NCBI GenBank assembly: GCA_917880885.1
Contig: OU862919.1
Coordinates: forward strand, 54,225,058 to 54,289,057
Source: Limnephilus marmoratus
Lineage: Eukaryota > Arthropoda > Insecta > Trichoptera > Limnephilidae
Direction: 5' to 3'
Length of the DNA stretch: 64,000 bases
The stretch's first letter is position 1, and each line of letters opens with the position of its first letter. Positions 55,003 to 64,000 of this stretch are shown here, piece after piece. A program made the position numbers and the translations under genes. The notes beneath the pieces were generated by a model, which saw only the letters and a program-made list of their open reading frames with translations, was not told the origin of the DNA and made no database searches.

Positions 55003-56689
55003 AAATCCTTGCGAGCTACAAATTCTTTGCGATGTATCGTTGAAGTATCGTTTGTGGGTTTTTGTTATTTTTAAATAACGAAAATTGTTATTCTGTCTTT
55101 TATTTAGTTGCACATACATCCTTTTTTTCATTTGCCCTTAGTGAGTAATTACATTCCTAACTTCTCAGAGACGTTGTCGTTTAATACCATAAATATTAAA
55201 TAATAATAATGTTTATTCCAGGATGTGGGGAGGATAGTGCAATCCCACACGTCCCATAAGACATGTTCTGTTAACCCAATCAAACAGCAAAACTATTCTA
55301 AATCCATCGAAGTTAATTTAGATAAGAAGGTACTAGACAGGGTTAAATAGTAAAGTAACCTAACAAAGCTCTCAAACCGATAGATTAGTACAGAAATCAA
55401 AGAAGACAAAGTATATTGCATATCTTCAGAATTATTATTTGTACTTCTTATTAATATCTCTTTTACAATTTATGAAATAATAATAATATATTGAAAGTTT
55501 AAAAAATCACCCCGTAAAAACAAGGTGTTGTTTTCTCTAATACATCTATTTTCAAATGTCTTTTAAGTTAACTTTTTTTGTTTGACAGAAGTTTGAACCT
55601 TCCTATCCAGTGATCGGAATCATCCGCGCTCCTAACCATGCTAAAATACCGATTTTTAAAACCGACGTTTATTTCGTACATTAAGTGCTTTCATTTCTTC
55701 GAAAAATTTTAATTATGAATTATTTTTAATTTTACTAATATGTAAATTAATACACTTATTTTTTTTCGATCTTTTTTTTATGTGTGACTAGCGCGGACCC
55801 GTGAAAACTCGCGGGATATTAGTTAAATTTTGTAAGTGACAATTAAAATAATTTGGTTTAAAAAATTTATACTATGTGGTTGTTCATGTAATCAGTTCAA
55901 TGATATTCGAAAATGAGACATAAATTCAATATTTCCCGCTGGACTAACGCACAGACAACTTTTGTGCTGTATTCATATGAAATAATCAAAATGATTTATT
56001 TTCAACATTTTCTATCAAATCGCTAAAGATCTTATTATTAACTCTTGATTTTCGTTTCAGAGTATATTATAATCCACGGGCTGAAGCCGTGTTTCAATTT
56101 CCTCTTTTTATTTTATACTTGAAGGATATTATTTGTTTGCTGTAGATCTGCCCGCGGCATAGAACAAACAAAGGGTGTCGTCCAGCAAAAAGTAAAAAAC
56201 GCCCCGAGCTTCGCAGCGCCGCCTGGACCGGACGTGTCCATTTTCCTCCCTTACCGGACAATACGATATCGTGACGGTTAGATAATTCGGTGACAAAATA
56301 TAAAATATATGAAACTTTCCAGGGGATACTTTGGAACCTTGTTTATGATAGAATTGTGATGGAGCCGACTCGACAAGATCTAGAGTTACATTGTGAATTT
56401 AAATTGAAATCTATCGTGAAGTAATTATGAACAATCTAACATTTAGTAAATTCATTTCCTGACTAGATGTAAGTTTGTTCGTCCCTTCTTAGTTTGGCAC
56501 TAGTTTGCTGAATTCTCATGTCATATCTAAGGTTGTCGATCTTTTTGTTCTTCTGAAATGTGCCTTCATGATTTTAACGACTGTTGAATTCATTTAATTT
56601 AGTTGAATTGACCTTATCATATGTGATAGAAATTTCAAGAAAATTAATTAGTTTATTTTATTTGATGAAGATAACATTAGCGATATTCA
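55003..56689. other. unassigned sequence, presumed intron
   Basis: No exon recognised. TGACTAGCGCGGACCCGTGA with ACTCGCGGGATATT at 55787-55820 looks like the start of an interspersed repeat of the kind common in insects (from memory), and a GC-richer patch lies at 56150-56280 (GTCGTCCAGCAAAAAGTAAA). Neither could be classified. Confidence 0.4.
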
Positions 56690-56800
56690 ATCAAAAATCT
56701 GAAACAGAAAAAGATATGGTCACATCTAGGAATCGATCCCAGGACATTTGCCTTGCCAGGACAGAATTCCACCACTTGTGACCCTATCTGATTAGGTCAT
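56690..56800 (-). mobile_element. SINE-F, tRNA(Gly)-like head and 5' body
   Basis: On the minus strand the flanks GGTCACA and TGTGACC make a perfect 7-bp acceptor-like stem. AGTGGTGGAATTCTG resembles the D arm of tRNA-Gly, and CCTGGGATCGATTCCTAG is a T arm with a B box. TTTCTGTTTCAGATTTTTGA and TTGAATATCGCTAAT follow. The missing anticodon stem pairing and the attached tail indicate a tRNA-derived SINE. Confidence 0.75.
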
Positions 56801-56919
56801 ATTTAACTGTATCATACTTCGACTAACTACGAACATTATCTTCATTTTCTTAACGCTTATTTTTATTTACAATAGAAAACACATATAAATTTGTTGTAGA
56901 CCACTTTTTTTTATACACA

Positions 56920-56957
56920 CTCTACCGGTTTCGGAAGCACCCTTCCTTCGTCAGGAG
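56920..56957 (-). ncRNA. hammerhead-ribozyme-like motif in S3 (left arm)
   Basis: Minus strand: CTC, CTGACGA, one extra A, stem II GGAAG / CTTCC (five perfect pairs, loop GGTG), GAAAC, CG, GTA, GAG. CTC/GAG closes stem I. All core residues (C-U-G-A-N-G-A and G-A-A-A) are intact, with a GUA site. Stem III is minimal. Confidence 0.55.
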
Positions 56958-56982
56958 GATATTATAACTGATTATATATATT

Positions 56983-57016
56983 CTCCTGACGAGGGGTGCT
57001 TCCGAAACCGGTAGAG
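56983..57016 (+). ncRNA. hammerhead-ribozyme-like motif in S3 (right arm)
   Basis: Plus strand: CTC, CTGACGA, stem II GGGG / TTCC (two G-C and two G-U pairs, loop TGC) without the extra base, GAAAC, CG, GTA, GAG. This copy has the canonical spacing between A9 and stem II. An internal loop and TATA/TATA pairing could extend stem I. Confidence 0.6.
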
Positions 57017-57219
57017 TGTGTATAAAATAAAAGTGGTCTACAACAAATTTATATGTGTTTTCTATGGTACCATAGTACAAGTGGAAAATTTTTGATTTTA
57101 ATAAATAAAATAAAATTAATAAAACTTTAAGGGTGAAACAAAAAACCTGTTAAATTTTGAGATTTAATTGCTAGCTATAAATACATTTTACATACGAAAA
57201 ATAACGTCACTAAAAAAAG

Positions 57220-57612
57220 ATAAACACATACATCTATAGGATTTAGCCTGCGAGATAATGAGATAGAATAATCGGTCTCTTCTTTGTGCGGTGCTTCGTA
57301 GCCTCTTGGTCTCCTCTTTGTGCGGTGCTTCGTAGCCTATTGGCCTTCTCTTTGTGTGGTGCTTCGTAGCCTTTTGGTCTCCTCTTCGTGCGGTGCTTCG
57401 TAGCTTCCCCACTCATTGTGATTTGAAATTCGATGAAGTGAAAAAGCGACACTAAAAGGGACAAACACATTAATCTATAGGTTTTAGCCTGCGAGATAAT
57501 GAGATAGAATAATCGTTCTCCTCTTTGTGCGGTGCTTCGTAGCATATCAGTCTCCTCTTTGTCCGGTGCTCCATGGCCTCCCGGTCTCCTGCTGCGCGCT
57601 GTTAGCCTCCCC
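57220..57612. repeat. compound minisatellite of 34-bp units in two modules
   Basis: Units of the type TCTCCTCTTTGTGCGGTGCT plus TCGTAGCCTnTTGG occur about four times at 57277-57408 and about 2.5 times at 57513-57600. Each cluster is preceded by a shared block (CTATAGGATTTAGCCTGCGA, GATAATGAGATAGAATAATC) at about 57234 and 57476. The minus-strand open frame of 123 codons follows from this repetition and is not called as a gene. Confidence 0.88.
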
Positions 57613-57739
57613 ATTCTAGTTTTTTTTTTGTGATTTAATTGTATTAAAGGAATGAATAAAAGGAATCAATTCAAAAGGACAGGGGAATCAGTATGAATCG
57701 ATTCACTCCTAGGAATCATTCTGCCCACGTCTACGTCTA

Positions 57740-57945
57740 CTACCTAGATAGCGTCTTCGATAAATTGCAAACCCGGGACATTTACTTTGCCAGGGCGGAG
57801 CTCTATCTGGATTCCTGGGTTCGATTCCTAGATGTGACCGACACCGACGTGACCGTATCTTGTTCTGTTTCAGATTTTCGATTGAGTATCGCTAATTTTT
57901 TCTTTCAATAAATATTACAACTTGAGGTTTTACTCATTGAGTTAA
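57740..57945 (+). mobile_element. SINE-F, near full-length copy
   Basis: Head with GGGACATTTACTTTGCCAGG, CCTGGGTTCGATTCCTAGAT (B box) and GTGACC. The tail is TTGTTCTGTTTCAGATTTTC, GATTGAGTATCGCTAAT, then ACTTGAGGTTTTACTCATT. A 10-12 bp GTGACCG duplication separates head and tail. Confidence 0.75.
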
Positions 57946-58875
57946 AAATAAAAATAAATTATTCGCATTATTTCTTTCTTCGATGAATTGAATTTTGTCC
58001 GCAGTCTTAATTAAATATAATGCTCTTTTTCAAATATTAACTTTGCCATAATACAGAGCGTCGTTTTACGGAAAGAAGTTTTGCGATAATAACTCAAATA
58101 AAGATCTGTGAAAAGTGTTCTTCAAAATTATCCAAATTTGTTTAACTTTCTGATTAAAGCACAGTCTTGTTATAATATACATGTTTAAGCAGCTAATTGT
58201 TTTTCTGAAAAACTAATGACTATACTATAATTAAGTATAAAATGTTTCGGAAGAGTTATCTTTAAGGAAATTTCGAGTTACTTTATCTGATTATATACTT
58301 TCATTTCATATTATAAACCCGATAAAGGTGGTTCATACTCTCTTGGAGAAAGACTACTGTTCTGAATCAAAATGTGGTTTAAATTGACTCTAGCTGTGTT
58401 TGGTGATCAGATGTTATTTTCTATTGAAAGTTTTGTTATATAAGTACATTACGAATAGTTATGGAAATTAAATTAAAGAGTCGTGTTTTCAATGAAAAAA
58501 ATCCCCCTTCGCCGGGGTATTATATTTAGCTATTATTGTCACAATTCTATGATAAAAAAAATTATGATGTATATTTTCCTTGGAGATAAATAAAATTAAT
58601 ATAGTATAAAATTAAATAGTATATATGTAAAAAAGAAAAGCAAATGATTAAGAGAATACAAAAAAAACGTACAATTTGTTATTTTCAGTCAAAGTAATTT
58701 TTTTAACGCCTGGCTTTCTATACTTGAAAATCTAGGTTTTAGTACATATAATGTCCCGATGAAGATAAACGTGTTGATTTTTTAAATAAAGATTATCATG
58801 GTAAAAACAAAGTGTATTTAATTATTTCATTAATAAAATGGTGCCACAAAGTGAATTTGCAAAATTTGAAGAATT
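57946..58875. other. unassigned AT-rich DNA, presumed intron
   Basis: Nothing recognised. Confidence 0.5.
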
Positions 58876-59215
58876 TTTTTTTGTTTACATGAGCTCCACA
58901 CAGGACGCCATTAGAAAAATTTTCCCTCAGGGCCGATTTCATCTTTAGGGATGCTGTGTGGAGGGTTTTTTTAAGGAAAGGAAGGGGTGGAGAGTTCTGG
59001 GAGGGAAAAGGGTTTAAGGGGTGGGTAGGAATCTGGGGTTCAGTGTGTGTGGTCCACCTCCAAGACCTAGACAAACCTCACCCCATGAACCCGGGCACCC
59101 CTGCTAAATCACCAAACATAGCGAACCACTTGGGGTGATCTATGGCAGAGGTGTTGGTTATCCAATAAAAGTTCCCGGGGCGGCAGTACCCATTCCCGCC
59201 TCCTAAATTGAAGTT
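58876..59215 (-). mobile_element. SINE-A, near full-length copy
   Basis: Antisense: GAGCTCCACACAGGACGCCA, GGGATGCTGTGTGGAGGG, the purine-rich block, ATCTGGGGTTCAGTGTGTG, AACCCGGGCACCCCTGCTAA, GCGAACCACTTGGGGTGATC, GGTGTTGGTTATCCAATAAA and CCCGCCTCCTAAATTG. The middle (about 100 bp) is deleted relative to 25490-25980. Confidence 0.88.
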
Positions 59216-59319
59216 TATGATAATCGTTAAACAGATATGGTACTTACCTACTAAAGTTCTTTCTTAAATAAGTTTTATAAAAGTATATAAGTATTGTGCT
59301 ATTAGTGCAATCACAAACC

Positions 59320-59400
59320 AAACTTTTTTTCGTACGAATATTGCACAGGAGTTCACAAAATGCTCCCGTCCCGCATCTCCATCTATAAGGAGGGGGGGAG
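59320..59400 (-). mobile_element. SINE-B 3' fragment, head-to-head with the next copy
   Basis: TTTTTTTCGTACGAATATTG, GGAGTTCACAAAATGCTCCC and GTC are the reverse of the SINE-B 3' end. It meets an oppositely oriented copy at about 59405. Confidence 0.65.
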
Positions 59401-59404
59401 ATGA

Positions 59405-59662
59405 GGAAGAGGAAAGTGTCGCCCTGGTGTAAGACCACCATTTAGAATTGAAACGTTGCTTTAAATGGCTTTAGCCGTGTTTGGTGACCAGATCTGAATA
59501 GCTAGGTACTTCCCCACCTTCCTCTTCCCTATCTCCTCCTCCCTACTACCTTCAGCCTCACAACATACCCCAATTGGGGATGCCATAGTCCCACTGGCTC
59601 CAGACGGGAGCAGTTGGGACTCTTGTGTGGTATTCGTGTAAAAAAATAAATAAATAAATTAG
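59405..59662 (+). mobile_element. SINE-B body and 3' end
   Basis: GCCCTGGTGTAAGACCACCA, AATTGAAACGTTGCTTTAAA, GGCTTTAGCCGTGTTTGGTG, CCAGATCTGAATAGCTAGGT, ACCCCAATTGGGGATGCCAT, GGCTCCAGACGGGAGCAGTT, GGGACTCTTGTGTGGTATTC and an A-rich (AAAT)n tail. This is the best-preserved 3' end of the family. Confidence 0.9.
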
Positions 59663-59780
59663 ACGGGTACTTCCAAACCTTTGTCTTCTTCTAACTCATC
59701 GCTTTTTCCTCCATAGACCTTGCAGTCTCACAACATACCTCAATTACGTTCATGCCATAGTCTCACTGGCTCAGGGTAAG
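59663..59780 (+). mobile_element. second SINE-B fragment in tandem
   Basis: GGGTACTTCCAAACC, CTTGCAGTCTCACAACATAC, CTCAATTACGTTCATGCCAT and AGTCTCACTGGCTC repeat the 3' half of the preceding copy with lower identity. Confidence 0.65.
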
Positions 59781-60654
59781 TTGTGAAAGGATGTCGAAGT
59801 TGTGTGTTCGTTTTCTAGAAACTTCCCGAATTAATCGTAAATAATTATTTGTACCTAATATGATCCCACGAGCATTTTGCAGCCAACTAGTCGCTGCCTA
59901 ATTCTGCCAAAAAGTTTCCACGTACATTTTTAAAAGGCACTTTAACTCTTAACCAAACTGCGCTAAAACTTCTTTCCGCAATTTTCTTATACGGGGTGAT
60001 CTGCTAAAACTCAACTTTTGTGTTAAAAAATTAAGGTTGATTATGGATAGACATTTGGAAATTTCGACTTCGATCATTAGCAGTGCTGCTGAGAAAGTTG
60101 GTCGCACAAACAGCTAGTTCAAAAAAAACAGTTGGTAACTCAATCGCTATCAGACCAGTTGTCAAGGATGATGACGCAACTCGCAGTGCTGATCGCTGCG
60201 GCCGGCGCGTTTCAGTTGCCAGGTTGGTAGGTTGCCATGGTTGCGCCTCATTACCAATCAAGTTTTTGAGTAATTTGCGATATGAGGAAAATATCTATTT
60301 TTTCAGGAGGTTGATAAATTATTATTTTGTATTAAGGTCGATTAAAAAGCTGATAAAATTACTGAAATCGTAAAGTTGAATTGAGCCGTGTGAGAATCTT
60401 TTTTAAGTTGCCAACCAGTTTTAGTTTGGATTCGGTTACTCCATTAGCGAAGGTCTTAAGTTTACTAAATACTTTCGTAATAATTCTGAATTCAAACCTT
60501 TTTATCCTTCTGAGCATTTTCAAGAATTATGATGTATTGGCCACTTCTGATTATAAAAACCCGCCGACACCGACTCCAAAAATAACAATCGTACCTACAT
60601 ATTGATGAGTAAAAAAGGAAAGTTAATTATAAAGTTGTAGAAGAATACGAAATT
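59781..60654. other. unassigned, presumed intron
   Basis: A GC-richer patch at 60090-60250 has open frames on both strands (96 codons + and 76 codons -) but no recognisable domain or splice-bounded exon. Confidence 0.4.
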
Positions 60655-61195
60655 ATTTTTTTACTTTTTAGTATATTTTTTGAAGTCGTTTTTTTGTTTT
60701 GTTAAAATTTTTGATTTTTAGTGAATCTGAAGTACACTAACTAATTCGATTAAGATTCGGCCGAGTATTGTAAATTTGTTCTTCAGAATTGGAGAGTTCC
60801 GTTACTTTGTCGTAGATCCCATAATCAGAACCTAACCAAACTCTCATCAAACTACCCTTGAAGTACATCCTTTCCAATAAAAAAAGAATCATCAAAATCG
60901 GTTGGCGTGATATTGAGTTATTCGTCCATTTGTCGCGCACATACTTGATGCAAATTTAAGACTTATATGATTTTCTCATGGATGCCATTGTCAGAACGGG
61001 ACCAAATTAAAATGGGACCACACGGGAAGCACCAGCTTTCAAATAAAAAAAGAATCATCAATATCGGTTCACCCAGTCGAAAGTTCTGAGGTAACAAACA
61101 TAAAAAAAAAAATAAAATAAAAAATAAAATAAAATAAAAAAAATACAGTCGAATTGAGAACCTCCTCCTTTTTGAAGTCGTTTAATAAATAATAA
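60655..61195. mobile_element. interspersed repeat with TTTTGAAGTCG ends and internal direct repeats
   Basis: TTTTTTGAAGTCG occurs near 60678 and TTTTTGAAGTCG near 61172. The phrase AAAAAAAGAATCATCAAAAT (then CGGTT) recurs with one change, at about 60880 and 61047. The right end GAATTGAGAACCTCCTCCTT with TTTGAAGTCG resembles the end of a repeat common in insect genomes (recalled, not verified). An (AAAAT)n stretch lies at 61100-61145. No protein. Confidence 0.55.
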
Positions 61196-61911
61196 ATCAT
61201 TATTATGAAATGTTTGTAAGTAAACATAATCATTCCAACTTAATAGATCTTTCATAGAACTATATATATAACTCACGACAACACCATAATCATTAATTTA
61301 CTTTTGTAATAATAATGTGCATTCCCGAGTGCAACCCGTTTTGTGAATTACTAAAGGAGTAATAATAAAATATTGCTTGCACAGTTGCGAGGGGGGTGGA
61401 AACTCTAAGTATTCTTAATTAATCCGCTCTACTATTAACCGATCTATATGAAAATAGTTGATTTCACTCTGATGTTCTTTAACTTGTAGAAATTTCATGC
61501 CGCCAGAGTTTCCCACTTGAGAATTTATTCAGTTACTCTATATTGCGTAAAAAAACGGTATTTTATACAGTTATATGTATGTTAAAAATTTGCTCAAACA
61601 AACTGCCAATTTCGCAAATTTGATATTGAATGAGGACGCAAGGAGAGTTCGTGTGCGTCCAACGAAGTCGGAAAATGGAATTTAAGGGGTGAAGCTCAAA
61701 GAAAACTACTTTTGCCTACAGAGGAGGCAGTGTTATAATTTATATGGATAGGTAGTGTCGAGGACCCCCCGTACCTGCCTTCGGAGGCTGTAGAGCGTGA
61801 AGGATTCTTTCCGCTCTCCCCGCCAAGTCGTGACGTGATCCTACTATCAAATATTTCTTTCAAAGAGTTAACTTACAGGAGGATTCTATTGGGATAAAAT
61901 AATTTATTTTT
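61196..61911. other. unassigned, presumed intron
   Basis: Nothing recognised. A GC-richer patch at 61740-61845 has no repeat partner in the window. Confidence 0.45.
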
Positions 61912-62050
61912 AATGTTTTTTAACATAATGAGTAAAACCTCAAATTTTAATATTTTGTTATTTACACTCAATCGGAAAGACAAAGATCAGAAAAAGATAC
62001 TGTCACATCTAAAAGTGAGCCTGGGTTCGACCATATTTTTTGTTGTCCTG
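61912..62050 (-). mobile_element. SINE-F, diverged copy
   Basis: Minus strand: GGTCGAACCCAGGC (eroded B box), TTTTAGATGTGACAGTATCT, TTTTCTGATC, CCGATTGAGTGTAAATAAC and AATTTGAGGTTTTACTCATT, matching the tail of the copy at 57740. Confidence 0.6.
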
Positions 62051-64000
62051 TATTCAGGCATTCATTACAACTTTCAGAAACTTAAGTTCTCGTTTTCAAA
62101 TAGATTTTCGAGTTCCTTTTTAATTCTGTTTTCTAGCGAAGATGCAAATATTTTTCGTATTTTGCCATAACGACTGCTAATTTGAGTTTCGATCTGCGAG
62201 TTTCTTGGCTCATTTGGGATTCAAATCATTGTCAGATTGTCGTATTACTTTTTTAATACGAAGATTATTTTATCCACTGAATGTGAGAAGGCATTTTTAA
62301 TAAATAAATTGAAATATTTAATACAATAAACGTCCTGTGTCTCTCACAGAAGTGCTACGTCACCGGGGTCAGAAGTTCCACCTTGATGCCCCTATGGGCC
62401 TCCGGATCACATAAGCCTTCAGAATTATGAACAACTTGCCAAGAATACTTAATCTGCCGGCAAGAGTAAAGAGAATTAATAAATGATCCGCAATGATGGG
62501 AATTCCACTGCTTTTGCGGCTCTGACTACGAATTATGAATTATACTAAAGAAGAGGTAAACTTATTTATTTAAAGTAATTTGGTTAAGATATACTTCAAT
62601 CAAAACCATTTAATTATCTGATGTTTTGATAAATCATTGTTTTAAGTACCTACCTATAGTTTTAACTACCATGTTTAAAAGATTTATTGTTCATTTTTAA
62701 ATAAAAAAATATAATTAGTAAGCAATAATTACAACTGTCCGACTATTACATGTTGTGAATATTCAACATAACATATTTGAAACATAAATACCTATTTTTG
62801 ATGTTGTTATTGTCATATTTTTGTTTTTTTTATGTACTTTCGTGGATAGGTTAGTACTTCAAACTTTCAGAATGCTGCATTATTATAATCATAATACTTA
62901 TGTGAAATTTAATATCACTTTTTAAATTATCCGAATTTAAGTTCCCAATAAGAAAAGTAGTAAAATTTTATACATAAAACAAAAATGAACACATTCTTCA
63001 TTGTGGATAAAATCCCTTTCCATCATAAAATATGGAGCGAAAGCTCAAAATGAAAGCTTTTGGATTTCTTTTCGGGTGAGATTTACTTTTGATCGGCCTC
63101 GTAAAGAGTGAAGGCTCGGCTCACACATCATGCAAAGGAAACTTTTCTCATTCTTATGAAAATAATGAGCTTCTCATTTATTGCAATTTAAAATAAGTTC
63201 TTCCATTTTAAGGAAGGAAGGCTTTGAATATCTACTATTTTCGTATTAGAATTTGCTATAGTGGGTGATAAATTTAAGTTTATAATCATACGCTGGATGA
63301 ATTAGGCGTAAAATGACTACAGATTTTAAATAAAAGCTATCGCTTTAAATCTATCGCTAGTCGAAAAGACTTTCATATACTTCTAATATAAAAACGTTGT
63401 ACTTTATTACCACGTCTCATAATGTTTCAGGATTTATGATCTATCTTTGCCTATTTTTGGAACCGTTTCGCTGTTATATTTAACCTTCACATAACCTGTC
63501 TTTTCATGTTTTGATATTTTGAATTGACGGTATGATAATTTTTTACATTGCAAATTAAAATTGTCGCCGTTACATCATAATTTTAATATTTTATATAAAA
63601 AGTGTCGAACAGCCTTTCAAAATTTGCGTAAGGGTGGGAAATTAGAGCGAGGGTCACGAACCTCAGTAAAAGAATTCAGTTGGAATTCTTTACTACAAAT
63701 CTCGTGTTGTTTGGTCACTGGGCTGAGACTGGAATACTTACGTATATTGGACTTTTTTCTTGAAAATATGTACATAAACTCTCCTTAGTTACTTATTCCG
63801 AAAACTCTCTTCGTTTATCTTTTTAAAGAGATATTTTATAAATAGAAATTCAAGAAATCATTTATTCAAATTCTCGCTTACATCTATTGAAAGATATAAA
63901 AAATACATGGGAATATCCGAGGATATTTTAGATTGGTCGGAAGATAAGTTCGAGAACAAGAAGACCAATATCAAATCACTATCGTTGTTGTGAATAGTTG
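62051..64000. other. unassigned AT-rich DNA, presumed intron or intergenic
   Basis: No exon, RNA or repeat family recognised. A somewhat GC-richer patch lies at 62330-62480. AAAGAATTCAGTTGGAATTC then TTT at 63669-63691 is a small palindrome. Confidence 0.45.

Larger units (their letters stand above)
56874..57063. mobile_element. snapback repeat S3 with paired hammerhead-like arms
   Basis: Inverted arms of about 80 bp run from AGAAAACACATATAAATTTG and GTTGTAGACCACTTTT to the complement at 57063, around an AT-rich spacer (56960-56982). Each arm holds ACTCTACCGGTTTCGGAAGC or its complement and a complete hammerhead-like motif. The palindrome CTATGGTACCATAG begins at 57062, just at the right end. 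No target duplication was found. Confidence 0.82.

Noticed and set aside
57243..57614. 123-codon minus-strand open frame
   Set aside because: Produced by the 34-bp minisatellite; no domain and no independent start context.
60083..60373. Receptor exon or other host exon in the GC-richer patch
   Set aside because: The peptide matches nothing I recognise (no TM3 continuation of the receptor) and lacks convincing splice borders.

Overview
This window looks like nuclear DNA from an arthropod, most likely an insect. It is AT-rich and intron-like and has no operons or dense genes. It holds insect-type non-LTR retrotransposons, tRNA-derived SINEs, hAT, mariner-type and piggyBac DNA transposons, and a short array of the insect telomere motif TTAGG. 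The order or species cannot be fixed from the sequence.

Only one convincing host-gene piece is present: a 159-bp exon at 53316-53474 (+) with clean splice sites. It encodes the end of TM1, the first intracellular loop and TM2 of a metabotropic glutamate receptor. The flanking DNA is therefore probably intron of that gene for an unknown distance. A second, much weaker exon candidate is the GC-rich frame at 9904-10107, which contains an exact in-frame 60-bp duplication.

Layout. 0-5 kb: tandem repeat, full-length tRNA-headed SINEs (family B), a hAT MITE, SINEs A and E, and a snapback repeat with hammerhead-like motifs. 5.7-8.9 kb: a nearly full-length but broken Jockey-type LINE. 9-13.5 kb: hAT MITE, repeat X (an empty insertion site), an RTE 3' end and a minisatellite. 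14-19.2 kb: a second copy of repeat X split by two nested minus-strand LINEs. 19.7-26 kb: SINEs A and B, a perfect 62-bp palindrome, a mariner-type MITE and a LINE fragment. 26.6-31 kb: a snapback retroposon inside a SINE, a foldback element with a (CCTAA)10 core, and LINE and SINE fragments. 31-40 kb: long AT-rich DNA with little recognisable. 40.3-43.1 kb: a decayed piggyBac element abutting a Penelope-like remnant. 44-52 kb: SINE A, a snapback retroposon, and an RTE LINE nested in a Jockey-type LINE. 53.3 kb: the receptor exon. 53.7-64 kb: SINEs, snapbacks, a minisatellite and blank DNA.

The most interesting signal is a set of small palindromic retroposons and repeats (families S1 to S3) plus the 3' end of a Penelope-like remnant. 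All share a hammerhead-ribozyme-like skeleton: CTGANGA, usually one extra base, stem II, GAAAC, a very short stem III, a GTH-type site, and in three of the families a closing stem I. Three S1 copies have perfect 13-16 bp target-site duplications, so they are retroposons rather than chance palindromes. The Penelope-like coding remnant directly upstream of one such motif suggests where the family came from. SINE families A, B, E and F and repeat X are recurrent within the window and are named here for convenience only.
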